From: Chitinophaga rupis | Lineage (GTDB): Bacteria > Bacteroidota > Bacteroidia > Chitinophagales > Chitinophagaceae | Direction of reading: 5' to 3' | DNA: 64,000 bases | Assembly (NCBI RefSeq): GCF_900109685.1 | Contig: NZ_FOBB01000012.1 | Location: forward strand, 209,477-273,476 | In this document: piece by piece, positions 50,657 to 60,399 of the stretch | Layout of the letters: each line of letters starts with the position of its first letter | Position numbering within the stretch: the stretch's first letter is position 1 | Notes under the pieces: model-generated | Told to the model about the DNA's origin: nothing | The model's input: the letters and a program-made list of their open reading frames with translations, nothing else | Databases searched by the model: none | Made by a program: the position numbers and the translations under genes

Positions 50657-52003
50657 ATGATGCAGCCCAATATTCCGGAAACCAGCTTGCCCCGTGTAGT
50701 GATCGTAGGTGGTGGCTTTGGAGGCGTTAACCTGGCCAAAAAGCTCCGCAAAGCCCCGGTACAGGTGGTTTTGCTTGACAGGAACAACTATCATCTTTTT
50801 CAACCTCTTTTATACCAGGTATCTACTGCCGGGCTGGAGCCGGATAGTATTGCTTTCCCATTACGTGGCATTTTTGGTACTCAAAAGAACCTGCATTTCC
50901 GCATGGCCGAAGTAAAAGGCGTGCGGCCCGCAGAAAATATACTGGAAACCGGCATCGGAGATATCCGTTACGATTACCTGGTAATAGCCACCGGCAGCAA
51001 TACCAATTTCTTTGGCAATAAGCTGATAGAAGAGCATGGCATTGGTATGAAATCACTGATAGAAGCCGTTCAGATCCGTAACTACGTAATAAAACAGTTT
51101 GAGGAAAGCCTGCTGCTTACTGATGAAGCAGAAGTAAAAGCCAAGCTCACGTTTGTAATAGTGGGTGGCGGCCCTACCGGCGTGGAAATGGCCGGCGCCA
51201 TTTCCGAGCTGCGTAAATACATTCTGCCTAAAGATTATCCCGAGCTGCCCCTTGACTGTATGAAAATTTACCTGGTAGAAATGGGCCCCCGCCTGCTGCC
51301 TGCCATGAGCGAGTTCTCATCCGGCAAAGCCCGGGAAGGTTCAGAGCGTTTAGGCATTAAGGTATTGGTGAATACCACGGTAAAGGACTATGATGGGCAA
51401 ACATTACTGCTGGGCAGCGGCGAAAAAATAGCTACCAAATCTCTCATATGGGCCGCCGGTGTTAAAGGCGTGCCTATTAATGGTTTTGAAAAAGATATCA
51501 TACTGCCTAATGGCCGTATTATGGTAAATGAGTTTTGCCAGGTAAAAGGATATGAGAACATACTGGCTATTGGCGATATTGCTCAAATGACCAACGATCC
51601 TAAATTTCCCCGGGGTTACCCCATGGTGGCGCAGGTGGCCATACAGCAGGGTAAGCTGGTAGCAGAGAACCTGACCAAACGTTTAAGAGGCACCAACATG
51701 CTGCCTTTTAAATACAAGGATCTTGGTAACCTGGCCACCATTGGGCGCAACAAAGCCGTAGCAGAAATTGGTAAAACAAAGTTAAGCGGGCGTTTTGCTT
51801 GGTTTATCTGGGCAGTTGTGCATCTTATGAGCCTGCTGGGTTTCCGTAACAAGATGGTGGTACTGATCAACTGGTTTTACCGCTACTTTACGTTTGACCG
51901 CGGTACCCGCATCATCATCAAGCGCGGCGCTGCCAATATTGTAAAACTACGGCAAAGCGTGCTGCAGCAGGAAGCTGAAGTACACCAGCCGGAACATATC
52001 TAG
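50657..52003 (+). CDS. ndh: Type II NADH dehydrogenase (NDH-2)
   Basis: A 448-residue membrane-peripheral flavoprotein that transfers electrons from NADH to quinone without pumping protons. The FAD dinucleotide fold is VVIVGGGFGGVNLAKKL (about 14-30), YHLFQPLLYQVSTAGLEP is the family signature, the NADH fold is FVIVGGGPTGVEMAGAI (about 166-182), and the late FAD contact is ILAIGDIAQM. The C-terminus has hydrophobic and basic segments for membrane attachment. Homology to other FAD-dependent quinone reductases leaves some doubt about the electron donor. Confidence 0.93.
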   Translation: MMQPNIPETSLPRVVIVGGGFGGVNLAKKLRKAPVQVVLLDRNNYHLFQPLLYQVSTAGLEPDSIAFPLRGIFGTQKNLHFRMAEVKGVRPAENILETGIGDIRYDYLVIATGSNTNFFGNKLIEEHGIGMKSLIEAVQIRNYVIKQFEESLLLTDEAEVKAKLTFVIVGGGPTGVEMAGAISELRKYILPKDYPELPLDCMKIYLVEMGPRLLPAMSEFSSGKAREGSERLGIKVLVNTTVKDYDGQTLLLGSGEKIATKSLIWAAGVKGVPINGFEKDIILPNGRIMVNEFCQVKGYENILAIGDIAQMTNDPKFPRGYPMVAQVAIQQGKLVAENLTKRLRGTNMLPFKYKDLGNLATIGRNKAVAEIGKTKLSGRFAWFIWAVVHLMSLLGFRNKMVVLINWFYRYFTFDRGTRIIIKRGAANIVKLRQSVLQQEAEVHQPEHI

Positions 52004-52017
52004 GGGCTGAATAACCT

Positions 52018-53310
52018 TTATTTCCTGTTAAGTATGCTGTTCAGGTTCACCATTCCTACCAGTTCATCAGCACGACCGCCCAGGGCACGATAGTATATGA
52101 GGATGGTATAATTATTTTCTGCCTCCCAGCTGTCGCCTTCCGTATATTCCGTACTGAACTTGCTGTTGGGTACCGTTTTATCTATCAGGCCATAGATATA
52201 ATTGTAATAGCCCTGCTTCAGGAACAGGGTGCCTTCATACGCGCCTTTATCAGGGTTGTATACCATTTTATTGCTCTCATTGAACTCATAGCTGGTTAGC
52301 TCGCCGAAAATGTACATGTCGTATCCCGCATATGGCTCCCGTGAAGGGAATGTAAAATGCACCGCCGCATAATCCCCTTCAAAATTAGGATCGTAATCAT
52401 CCAGGGTAGCCAGCTGAAAACGGCCGTTAATGTCTTTAATAAACTGGTACATGGTGTTGGCCCGCGCTATATCCGGCCGGACATAAATATCGGTACCGTT
52501 ACGCCGGTAGTCCGATTTCTCTACCCGCTCCGTTTGCAGGCGAAAGCTGCGCAGGTCTACCCAGCGCCATTCCTTACCCGCCGGGAACACGCAGTCCACC
52601 TCCGTATTATAAACAATTTCCGATCCCTTCAGGAACATGGGTTTAATATTACTGATAGCATTATCCCAGCGGTAGTTCTGCAATATGTATATCTTGATCT
52701 GGTCAAAAGGATTGTTGATATTCAGCCCGCCGGTAGTAATGGAAAAGTTCACCTTTTGGCTGGTGCGGAACAGTTTGGGACTTACCGGCTGCTGTATAAA
52801 ACCGGCTACCCCCGCCTTATTATCCGCCACCATCATACGGCGGGTAAAGGCCAGCTGGCTGGTATCGCTGTCCAGGTATACCATCAGCAGGTAGTTGCCT
52901 GATTTTTTCGGGTAGCTGTTGCTGTTAGGTACAGATACGCTGTAGTGCGTATACTTCTGTAACGCAATGCTGGAAAAGCGGTAGTTCTGTATACGGTTCT
53001 CTGAAAAACCCTGCAGGTAATCAAAGGTATTTACCTGCGCCCGGCTCCAGTCGGCATTGCATAAAACAAAGGAGTAGTAATAGTTCTTGGTATCGTTATC
53101 CAGGTCATCAAAGCTCAGCTCCAGTTTCTCGCTGGAGTTAAGCTGTATCACCGGGAGGCTCAGCGGATCGCCGTTGGCACTGAATTTCACCGATTTAATG
53201 TTGTTGTAGTAAATATGGTCCGGTGAGGGGGACGTTTCCTGTGCAGCAGCAGGGTAGGTGGCCAGCAGTTGTCCTGCCATCATCAGCAGGAAAAGGCATT
53301 GTATCTTCAT
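52018..53310 (-). CDS. Type IX secretion system plug protein (DUF5103)
   Basis: A 430-residue exported protein with signal peptide ending near TYPAAAQ. The sequence NIKSVKFSANGDPLSLPVIQ, SFVLCNADWSRAQVNTFDYL and MVYLDSDTSQLAFTRRMMVA is typical of DUF5103 (Pfam PF17116), the Plug protein that closes the SprA translocon of type IX secretion in Bacteroidota. It is a single gene, convergent with ndh and divergent from the FtsX-type permease. It implies that the organism has T9SS. Confidence 0.9.
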   Translation of the reverse strand: MKIQCLFLLMMAGQLLATYPAAAQETSPSPDHIYYNNIKSVKFSANGDPLSLPVIQLNSSEKLELSFDDLDNDTKNYYYSFVLCNADWSRAQVNTFDYLQGFSENRIQNYRFSSIALQKYTHYSVSVPNSNSYPKKSGNYLLMVYLDSDTSQLAFTRRMMVADNKAGVAGFIQQPVSPKLFRTSQKVNFSITTGGLNINNPFDQIKIYILQNYRWDNAISNIKPMFLKGSEIVYNTEVDCVFPAGKEWRWVDLRSFRLQTERVEKSDYRRNGTDIYVRPDIARANTMYQFIKDINGRFQLATLDDYDPNFEGDYAAVHFTFPSREPYAGYDMYIFGELTSYEFNESNKMVYNPDKGAYEGTLFLKQGYYNYIYGLIDKTVPNSKFSTEYTEGDSWEAENNYTILIYYRALGGRADELVGMVNLNSILNRK

Positions 53311-53410
53311 AACACTTGAATAGAGGGTTTAAGTTACAACTATTCCTTCATCATTTCCCCATTACCTTCCCGCTCAATTTCTCCTCTTTTTTCCGTTTCT
53401 TCGTACCATC

Positions 53411-54643
53411 ATGCGTTTATCTTTCTTTATCGCCAGGCGGATCGCATTCAACAAAGGATCTTCCTTTTCAAGGTTCATCATCAACATTGCCATTATTGCC
53501 ACTGCCATCAGCGTAGCGGTAATGATACTGGCTACTGCGCTGGTGAACGGCTTTCAGCAGGTGATACAGGAAAAGATCTTCAGCTTCTGGGGCCACATTC
53601 ATGTAACGCAGTACCAGGTTAATGCAGGGCCGCTTACAGAACAGATCCCTTTTATGGCAGACAGCTCCCTGGCCGATAGCATTAGCCGTATACCCGGTGT
53701 AACCGCCGTAAATGCCTACGCCACCAAATCGGCCATCCTTAAGGCAGAAAAGGATATTGAAGGCGTGATCTTTAAAGGAGTGGATGCCCGTTATAACTGG
53801 CAGCACCTGCAACGTTTCCTGGTGCAGGGCCGGCCTATTCATTATACAGACAGCAGCTACGCGCCCGAAGCCATTATTTCCGTAAGCCTGGCTAAAGAGC
53901 TGCAATTAAAGCTGAACGATAAGATCATTGTATACTTTATACAGGGCGGCGGCCAGGCCCCCCGTGCACGTAAGCTAACGGTAACGGGCATATACAAAAC
54001 CGGCATTGAGGAATATGATAAAACCTACATCATTGGCGACCTGGGACTGATCCGCAAGCTCAATAACTGGAACCCCACGGATATCGGGGGATACGAGATC
54101 TTTGTGAAGCGCTACCAGGAGATGGACGATGTTGGGCAGGTGATCTATTCCCAGATCCCGGAAAAACTGTTCGTACGCACCATCCGGGAAATATATCCCA
54201 ACATCTTCGACTGGCTGCGCTTACAGAATAAAAATGAGGTGATCATAGTAGTGATCATGACTATTGTAGCCGTGATCAACATGATCACCGCCATCCTGAT
54301 CCTGATACTGGAACGTACCAACATGGTGGGTATTGTAAAGGCATTAGGCATGCGCAACTGGCATATTCAAAAAGTATTTATTTACCAGGCAGGGTATATT
54401 GTATTAAGTGGTTTATTGCTGGGGAACCTGCTGGGTCTGGGTTTGGCCTTCCTGCAAAAAGCAACCGGCTTTTTTAAACTGCCGGAAGAATCCTACTATA
54501 TGTCTGTAGCTGCCATTGACCTGCGCTGGTGGGAAGTAGTGCTCATTAACCTCTCTACCTTTGGTATTTGCATACTGGTATTACTTATCCCTTCTCTCAT
54601 TATTCGCCGGATCACACCTGTAAAAGCAATCCAGTTCAAGTAA
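53411..54643 (+). CDS. FtsX/LolE-family ABC transporter permease
   Basis: A 410-residue inner-membrane permease with one N-terminal helix (FIINIAIIATAISVAVMILA), a large periplasmic MacB-like domain (about 50-255) and three C-terminal helices (about 270-400, VVIMTIVAVINMITAILILI and others). It resembles LolE/LolC lipoprotein release permeases. No ATPase gene is adjacent, so the partner is elsewhere. Its stop codon is the first base triplet of an AATTAAN heptad arm. Confidence 0.9.
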   Translation: MRLSFFIARRIAFNKGSSFSRFIINIAIIATAISVAVMILATALVNGFQQVIQEKIFSFWGHIHVTQYQVNAGPLTEQIPFMADSSLADSISRIPGVTAVNAYATKSAILKAEKDIEGVIFKGVDARYNWQHLQRFLVQGRPIHYTDSSYAPEAIISVSLAKELQLKLNDKIIVYFIQGGGQAPRARKLTVTGIYKTGIEEYDKTYIIGDLGLIRKLNNWNPTDIGGYEIFVKRYQEMDDVGQVIYSQIPEKLFVRTIREIYPNIFDWLRLQNKNEVIIVVIMTIVAVINMITAILILILERTNMVGIVKALGMRNWHIQKVFIYQAGYIVLSGLLLGNLLGLGLAFLQKATGFFKLPEESYYMSVAAIDLRWWEVVLINLSTFGICILVLLIPSLIIRRITPVKAIQFK

Positions 54644-54774
54644 TTAATAATTAAGAATGAACAATGAACAATTATAATAAAGAATACCATCACTTCACCT
54701 GCCTTAAGGGCAACCACATAGCCGCGTTCTAAAAGCCTTGCGATTATTAATTCTTAATTATTCATTATTAATTC
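54641..54774. repeat. Heptad inverted repeat overlapping two stop codons, word AATNAAN
   Basis: The left arm is AATTAAT, AATTAAG, AATGAAC, AATGAAC, AATTATA (54642-54676), beginning in the permease stop codon (54641-54643). The right arm is ATTATTA, ATTCTTA, ATTATTC, ATTATTA, ATTC (54743-54774), containing the stop codon of the convergent methyltransferase gene (54768-54770). It occupies the whole convergent gap. Confidence 0.92.
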
Positions 54775-55508
54775 AAAAGCAATCGACCACAAATAATCCC
54801 CGTCGCCACTGCGGCATTCAGGCTCTCTGCGCCGCCCAGCCTGGGAATAGTGATCCGGTATTTACAAAGGTCAATTACCGGCTGACTAAGGCCACGCGAC
54901 TCGTTGCCAATGAGTATGATCCCTTCTTTAATAGGTGAAAATTCAACAATATTCTTTCCCTGCAAAGTGGCCGCATAAGCAGGTACATTGGCCTGGTGCA
55001 GCAGCGGGATAATATCATGCTCCACTACCTGCACACGTGCAATGCTGCCCATGGTGGCCTGGATGGTCTTAGGGTTATAGGCATCCACGCAATCTGGTGA
55101 GCAGATCACCTGCGGAATACCAAACCAGTCGGCTATACGAATAATCGTACCCAGGTTGCCCGGGTCCTGTATGGTTTCCAATGCCAGCGCTATTGTACCG
55201 CTCAGATCACCGGTTGCCTTTGCAGGCGGTATAGGCAGCAAGGCCATGGCGCGGTTAGGTGTGGTGAGTGCAGACAGCTGTTTTAGCAACTGCGGCTCCA
55301 CTTCATGCACCTTAGCAGCAGGAAGTGTGGCTACTAAAGCATGCTGCTCTTCCAGCCAATCAGCCGTTGCATATACTTCCTGTACAAGCCCTGCCTGCAG
55401 CAGCTCCTGCACAATCTTATCGCCTTCCGCCATGAACTGACCGTATTTTTGGCGGTATTTTTTCTGCTGTAATGATTGAATATGCTTAATTTGCGCCTTT
55501 GACAACAT
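54768..55508 (-). CDS. TrmH/SpoU-family RNA 2'-O-methyltransferase
   Basis: A 246-residue SPOUT methyltransferase. The N-terminal substrate-binding domain (QSLQQKKYRQKYGQFMAEGD) is followed by the knotted SAM domain with the three family motifs: NLGTIIRIADWFGI, ILIGNESRGLS and IPRLGGAESLNAAVATGII. It methylates a ribose in rRNA or tRNA; the precise target is not evident. It is divergent from the TamL-like gene, a pairing seen in other Bacteroidota. The final Asn and stop codon are part of the heptad repeat. Confidence 0.94.
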   Translation of the reverse strand: MLSKAQIKHIQSLQQKKYRQKYGQFMAEGDKIVQELLQAGLVQEVYATADWLEEQHALVATLPAAKVHEVEPQLLKQLSALTTPNRAMALLPIPPAKATGDLSGTIALALETIQDPGNLGTIIRIADWFGIPQVICSPDCVDAYNPKTIQATMGSIARVQVVEHDIIPLLHQANVPAYAATLQGKNIVEFSPIKEGIILIGNESRGLSQPVIDLCKYRITIPRLGGAESLNAAVATGIICGRLLLN

Positions 55509-55552
55509 GGTGTCAAAACTATTTAAAAAATATCATAATTGTTTTCACCGAG

Positions 55553-57991
55553 ATGCAGCCGCCACATAGTTCCCATTCTTTTAACCTGAACTATACAACA
55601 GTACTACTGATTGCCCTGCTAACGCTGGCGGCTTGCTCCAACACCAAATACCTGCAAAAAAATCAGGCCCTTTATGTTACCAGCGATGTAAGCGTAAAAG
55701 GGGAAGGCCTGGTATCTGCCGACCGGCAGGACCTCCGTAGCTCTCTCAGCTCCAAGCAGCTAATGTTGCAACAGGCCAATACCAAGTTTGTAGGCACCCG
55801 CATCAAAACATTCCTGTACAACGAAAAGTATAACGAAAAAAAATCCAACTGGTTCTGGAGCCTGATCCTGGCTCCGCGCAACCTGGAAGCGCCGGTGGTG
55901 TACGATTCCCTTAAAACAAAAGAATCCCTGCAGCGCATGGTAAGCTACCTGAATAACCAGGGTTACTTTTATGCCACGGCCACTTATACCGAAAAGATCA
56001 AACGCCAGAAAGCCAGTGTTACCTATTATGTAAATACCGGTAAGAACTTTATAGTGAACAACATTTATTACGATGTTAAAGATTCTTCCATACATAAGCT
56101 GGTAACAGATGCAGCCGCCTTTTCCCTGATCAAGAAGAACACGCCTTATAAACAGGATGCCCTGGTAAGTGAGCGGGAACGCCTGATGCGCCTGGTAAAA
56201 AATGCCGGTTACTTTAAGTTCAGCCGCGATGCCATTGAGTTTGAGATAGATACCCTGCATAAAGCGCTGTTCCGCAACCCGCTGAACCCTTTTGAAGGCA
56301 TCACCAATATTTTTAATGAGCGTAAAGGGCTTGAAAAGCCTACCATGGATATTACGGTGCGCATCAAGAACCCGGAAGATACACTCACGGCCTGGGAACG
56401 TTATTACATAGATTCCATTTACGTGTACCCGGATTTCCCGATCAATGGCAACCCGGCCGATACCGGTTTTAAGACCGATAACCGCAAATACATCACCATC
56501 CGTTCCAAACAGGAAATACTGAAGCCCAAAGTGTTGTCACGCTCCGTGTTGTTACGCAGTGGTGATCTGTATTCCCAGCAGCAGCAAACCAGCGCCATTA
56601 ACCGCCTGTACGATCTGAACATCTGGCAGTTTGTAACCCTGCAGTATAAGGAGAAGAAGGATACCGCCAATAAGCTGGATGCCTTCCTGTACATGACGCC
56701 TAAACGTAAACAGGAGCTGGGCGCCAACTTTGAGGTAAGCACCAGCAGCGATTACCTGGTGGGTAGCGGTGTAAGCTTTAACTACCGGCACCTGAATGTG
56801 AACCGCGCCGCCAACCAGTTAGGCGTAAGCTTGAATGCAGGATTGGAAATGATCCGCAACCAGGACGATGCCTTTGTGCTACAGGCCAAACAGCTGGGCG
56901 GGCAGGTAGACCTGATGTTTCCGCGCTTTATTACGCCGTTCCGCATCCGCAGCAGTAACCGCGCCACCATCCGCACCCGCCTGAGCGCCGGCTGGGATTA
57001 CCTTTCCAGGATCGATCGTTTTAAGATCAATAACATCAATGCCTCTTTTGGATATGAGTGGAATGAAACCATTTACAAACGCTGGATCGTAAAACCCATT
57101 TCGCTTAACTACGTGGGTGTAAGCCTGAACCCTGATTTCCGGGACACGGTAGTGGCCCAGAACCCTTACCTGAAAAGGAGCTTTGAACCGGCATTCATTG
57201 GCGGCGAAAATATTACCTACATTTTCAGCAATAACGATGTGCTGCATAAATGGCATAACTCCTACTTCCGCGCTAATATCGAAGAATCCGGCCTGTGGCT
57301 CAATGGCATTAACAGTATTATGAACGGAATTACCGGAAATAAAAGCAACCTGGAATCCGTAACCGGGTTAACGATCTCCAACTTTGTAAAGCTGGAGGCC
57401 GATTACCGGCACTACTGGAACATAAATCTGCACAATACCGTGGCTACCCGTGTATACGGCGGCGTAGGCATTCCATATGGCAAGTCGGATGTATTGCCCT
57501 ATATACGGCAGTTCACGTCAGGCGGCCCTTTAAGCATACGTGCCTGGCGCCTGCGTACCCTGGGCCCCGGCTCTTATAAAGACTCTTCTGCTATTGCCAG
57601 GATCTTCCCCGACCAAACCGGTGATATGAAGCTGGAGGGCAATGTGGAGTTCCGCTTTGACATGCTGCGCATGTTTAACGGCAGCGTAAACCTCAAAGGC
57701 GCTACCTTCCTGGATATTGGTAACATCTGGATGCTGAGTAAAGATGACCTGCGCCCCGGCGGCGAGTTCCGCCTGAACAAACTGTATCACGACCTCGCAG
57801 TAGGTACCGGCGCGGGTTTGCGCCTGGATTTCACCTTCTTCCTGGTGCGGCTGGACTGGGGCATTCCCCTGAAAGTACCCTACTTTACCGGCCAGAAAAG
57901 CGGCTGGTACATTGGTGAATGGAACCTGGCAGATTCCAAATGGAGAAGGGAAAATATCATCTGGAACGTAGCGATCGGATACCCGTTTTAA
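55553..57991 (+). CDS. TamL-like lipoprotein of the Omp85/BamA superfamily
   Basis: An 812-residue outer-membrane assembly factor. The start at 55553 (MQPPHSSHSFNLNY) is preferred over one 54 bp upstream that would overlap the divergent methyltransferase gene. The signal peptide ends with a lipobox LLTLAACSNTKY. POTRA-like modules fill about 35-400 (KNFIVNNIYYDVKDSSIHKL and others). The Omp85 barrel follows, with FTSGGPLSIRAWRLRTLGPG at about 660-680, RLDFTFFLVRLDWGIPL near the end and an aromatic C-terminus (IGYPF). Lipid-anchored TamA homologues (TamL) are typical of Bacteroidota and work with TamB. No tamB gene is next to it here. Confidence 0.92.
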   Translation: MQPPHSSHSFNLNYTTVLLIALLTLAACSNTKYLQKNQALYVTSDVSVKGEGLVSADRQDLRSSLSSKQLMLQQANTKFVGTRIKTFLYNEKYNEKKSNWFWSLILAPRNLEAPVVYDSLKTKESLQRMVSYLNNQGYFYATATYTEKIKRQKASVTYYVNTGKNFIVNNIYYDVKDSSIHKLVTDAAAFSLIKKNTPYKQDALVSERERLMRLVKNAGYFKFSRDAIEFEIDTLHKALFRNPLNPFEGITNIFNERKGLEKPTMDITVRIKNPEDTLTAWERYYIDSIYVYPDFPINGNPADTGFKTDNRKYITIRSKQEILKPKVLSRSVLLRSGDLYSQQQQTSAINRLYDLNIWQFVTLQYKEKKDTANKLDAFLYMTPKRKQELGANFEVSTSSDYLVGSGVSFNYRHLNVNRAANQLGVSLNAGLEMIRNQDDAFVLQAKQLGGQVDLMFPRFITPFRIRSSNRATIRTRLSAGWDYLSRIDRFKINNINASFGYEWNETIYKRWIVKPISLNYVGVSLNPDFRDTVVAQNPYLKRSFEPAFIGGENITYIFSNNDVLHKWHNSYFRANIEESGLWLNGINSIMNGITGNKSNLESVTGLTISNFVKLEADYRHYWNINLHNTVATRVYGGVGIPYGKSDVLPYIRQFTSGGPLSIRAWRLRTLGPGSYKDSSAIARIFPDQTGDMKLEGNVEFRFDMLRMFNGSVNLKGATFLDIGNIWMLSKDDLRPGGEFRLNKLYHDLAVGTGAGLRLDFTFFLVRLDWGIPLKVPYFTGQKSGWYIGEWNLADSKWRRENIIWNVAIGYPF

Positions 57992-57998
57992 TTACAAA

Positions 57999-58679
57999 TT
58001 ATTTCTTGTGTTGTTCTATAAACTCACTCACCTCTACCGCATCTTCCAGCTTAAATTCCCCGATGCGCGTTCTGCATAAGCTGCTCAGATAAGCGCCACA
58101 ACCCAGCGCAGCGCCGAAATCATTAGCCAGTGAGCGAATGTAGGTACCCGTGCTGCACACTACGCGAAAGAACACCACCGGCATTTCAATTTTAGTGAGC
58201 TCAAATTCTTTGATGAAGATATTGCGGGGCTCCACCTTTACCTCCACCCCCTGCCGGGCCAGGTGATAAATGGGCTTACCGTTTTGCTTAATAGCGGAGT
58301 GAATGGGCGGCAGCTGCTGCTGCTGTCCCATAAAACGCTGCGTGGTGGCGTGCAGCAGCGCTTCATCAATACCAGCAGTATCTTTAAATTGTTCAGGGGC
58401 AGATTCCAGGTCAAATGTGGGGGTAACAGCGCCTAATGTAAAAGTACCGGTATATTCTTTTTCCTGTGCCTGGTATTCATTGATCTTTTTAGTCATTTTA
58501 CCGGTACAGCAAATAAGCAAACCGGTAGCCAGCGGGTCCAGCGTGCCGGCATGTCCTATTTTGGCTTTGGTGGTATTACGGATCTTGCGCACTACATCAA
58601 AAGAGGTCCAGTGCAGGGGTTTATTCATCAACAGCACCTGTCCTTCCTCGTAAATATTTTTTTCCTGGTTCTGATTCAT
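57999..58679 (-). CDS. truB: tRNA pseudouridine-55 synthase
   Basis: A 226-residue TruB with start at ATG 58679-58677 (MNQNQEKNIYEEGQVLLMNK); 11 more codons upstream are unlikely. The catalytic Asp48 is in GHAGTLDPLATGLL, and KPLHWTSFDVVRKIRN and QQLPPIHSAIKQNGKPIY are typical. It makes the T-loop pseudouridine-55 in tRNA. It is the short form without a full PUA domain, as in other Bacteroidota. Divergent from the methyltransferase gene. Confidence 0.95.
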   Translation of the reverse strand: MNQNQEKNIYEEGQVLLMNKPLHWTSFDVVRKIRNTTKAKIGHAGTLDPLATGLLICCTGKMTKKINEYQAQEKEYTGTFTLGAVTPTFDLESAPEQFKDTAGIDEALLHATTQRFMGQQQQLPPIHSAIKQNGKPIYHLARQGVEVKVEPRNIFIKEFELTKIEMPVVFFRVVCSTGTYIRSLANDFGAALGCGAYLSSLCRTRIGEFKLEDAVEVSEFIEQHKK

Positions 58680-58749
58680 GGCGCAAAGATAATGAACCAT
58701 GCCACCCCACAACTTGCACCTTGCCGCTTTTTTATTATTTTAGCGCCTT

Positions 58750-59541
58750 ATGGCCTTACAACAGCATAAAGACGCCAACCTCCGGTATCAGCAACAGGTA
58801 GATAACTCGCGCACCTACGTACTTCCGTTCATTGAACAGGCCATGCCTTTAGTGCCTGGTATGCGCGTAATGGAAATAGGCTGCGGGGAAGGCGGTGTGT
58901 TAACACCCCTGCTGGAAAAGGGCTGCCAGTGTGTAGGGGTTGACCTGGATCCCATCCGTATTGAGCTGGCCAATAATTTCTTAAGTAATTATGTACAGAA
59001 CGGGCAGCTGCGCCTGATCTCCAAAAATATTTACGACGTTGATTTCCTGGGCGAGTTCAGAAATTCTTTTGATCTCATCATCCTTAAAGATGCTATTGAG
59101 CACATCCCGGATCAGTCAAAGATCATTGGTTATCTGAAAAACCTGCTCACACCCAACGGGCAGGTGTACTTTGGATTTCCGCCCTGGTATATGCCGCATG
59201 GCGGCCACCAGCAGATCTGTAACAGCAAGGTATTAAGCATGCTGCCTTACATACATTTGCTGCCACGCCCTTTATACCGCGCATTGCTGAAAGCAGGCGG
59301 TGAGCATAGCAGCACCATACAGGAGCTAATGGAAATAAAGGATACCGGTATTTCTATTGAACGTTTTGAGAAAATAGTGAAGCAGCAGGGGTTTACGGTA
59401 ACACTTAAAAAACATTACCTCATTAATCCTATTTATAAATATAAGTTCGGGCTGCAACCCCGCACCCAGTGGGGCCCTGTAACACATTTACCTTTTGTTC
59501 GGAACTTTGTAACTACCTGCGTATACTACCTGATCAAATAA
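58750..59541 (+). CDS. Class I SAM-dependent methyltransferase
   Basis: A 263-residue methyltransferase. SAM motif I is VMEIGCGEGG at 40-49, the acidic residue follows in VGVDLDPIRIELA, and motif IV is DLIILKDAIEHI. The segment FGFPPWYMPHGGHQQIC after motif V is typical of a widespread Bacteroidota group acting on small molecules or lipids. No cysteine pair or RNA-binding domain is seen. Substrate unknown. Confidence 0.85.
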   Translation: MALQQHKDANLRYQQQVDNSRTYVLPFIEQAMPLVPGMRVMEIGCGEGGVLTPLLEKGCQCVGVDLDPIRIELANNFLSNYVQNGQLRLISKNIYDVDFLGEFRNSFDLIILKDAIEHIPDQSKIIGYLKNLLTPNGQVYFGFPPWYMPHGGHQQICNSKVLSMLPYIHLLPRPLYRALLKAGGEHSSTIQELMEIKDTGISIERFEKIVKQQGFTVTLKKHYLINPIYKYKFGLQPRTQWGPVTHLPFVRNFVTTCVYYLIK

Positions 59542-59557
59542 TGCCGGCAGGTACTTT

Positions 59558-59660
59558 AATTACGAATTATCAATTACGAATTACGAATGTTTGATGTTTT
59601 GCTACTTTTTACGTTTTCCCTTCTATCGCGCAAACCAGCCCATTAATTATTAATTAATTA
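59558..59660. repeat. Heptad repeat pair between convergent genes, word AATTACG/AATTAAT
   Basis: The left arm is AATTACG, AATTATC, AATTACG, AATTACG (59558-59585). The right arm is shorter, of TTAATTA words (59642-59660), and overlaps the aroE stop codon (59658-59660). Complementarity between the arms is weaker than in other elements. Confidence 0.75.
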
Positions 59661-60392
59661 CTGCTTCTCATTCCAGATCTCCCAGCTGGCCTCTGCCTGC
59701 AGCACCAGCATTTCATGGCCGTTCTTGGTAACAGCTCCCTGTGCCGCACCTTTTTGCAGGAACAATGTTTCAGCAGGATTATAGATCAGGTCATATAACA
59801 AATGATGCCGGGTAATAGCATCATACGGCAGTGCAGGCGCCGCATCTGTTTGCGGGTACATGCCTACGGGCGAGGTATTAATGATGATCGTATGCATTTC
59901 AATAACAGCAGCGTCCAATGCTTCATAAGCCACGGTACCGGGTTGCGCGCTGCGGCTTACGACAGTAAAGGGTATATTCAGCTCTTCCAGCACAAACATT
60001 ACGGCTTTGGCAGCGCCGCCTGTACCCAGTATCAGCGCATGGGTATGATGCGGTTTTATTAACGGCAGTAAGGATCTTTTAAAACCAATTACATCCGTAT
60101 TAAATCCCTTTCTTTTACCGGCATGAAAGCAGATGCAGTTCACCGCTTTTATTTGCTCTGCGGCAGGGCTAAATTCATCCAGGAAAGGTAATACCGCTTC
60201 TTTATAGGGAATGGTAACATTAATGCCATACAGGTCTGTACGTTCCAGCAATGCCGGCAGCTCACTGATGCTGGTAAGTGGAAAGTTTTCATACACACAG
60301 CCGGTGATCCCTTCCCGCTGGAATTTTTCGGCAAAAAATCCCTTGGAAAAAGAATGGCTCAACGGGTAACCGATTAGACCGTATACTTTCAT
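59658..60392 (-). CDS. aroE: Shikimate dehydrogenase
   Basis: A 244-residue enzyme reducing 3-dehydroshikimate to shikimate with NADPH. Substrate-binding SHS is at 12-14, NVTIPYK at 58-64 with catalytic Lys64, and the NADP fold begins ALILGTGGAAKAVMFVLEEL. NTSPVGMYP and the final GHEMLVLQAEASWEIW are also typical. It is slightly shorter than the E. coli protein, as in other Bacteroidota. It is followed at the 5' side by the ComA-like gene on the same strand, with an AATTACG heptad element between. Confidence 0.95.
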   Translation of the reverse strand: MKVYGLIGYPLSHSFSKGFFAEKFQREGITGCVYENFPLTSISELPALLERTDLYGINVTIPYKEAVLPFLDEFSPAAEQIKAVNCICFHAGKRKGFNTDVIGFKRSLLPLIKPHHTHALILGTGGAAKAVMFVLEELNIPFTVVSRSAQPGTVAYEALDAAVIEMHTIIINTSPVGMYPQTDAAPALPYDAITRHHLLYDLIYNPAETLFLQKGAAQGAVTKNGHEMLVLQAEASWEIWNEKQ

Positions 60393-60399
60393 AAATTTT

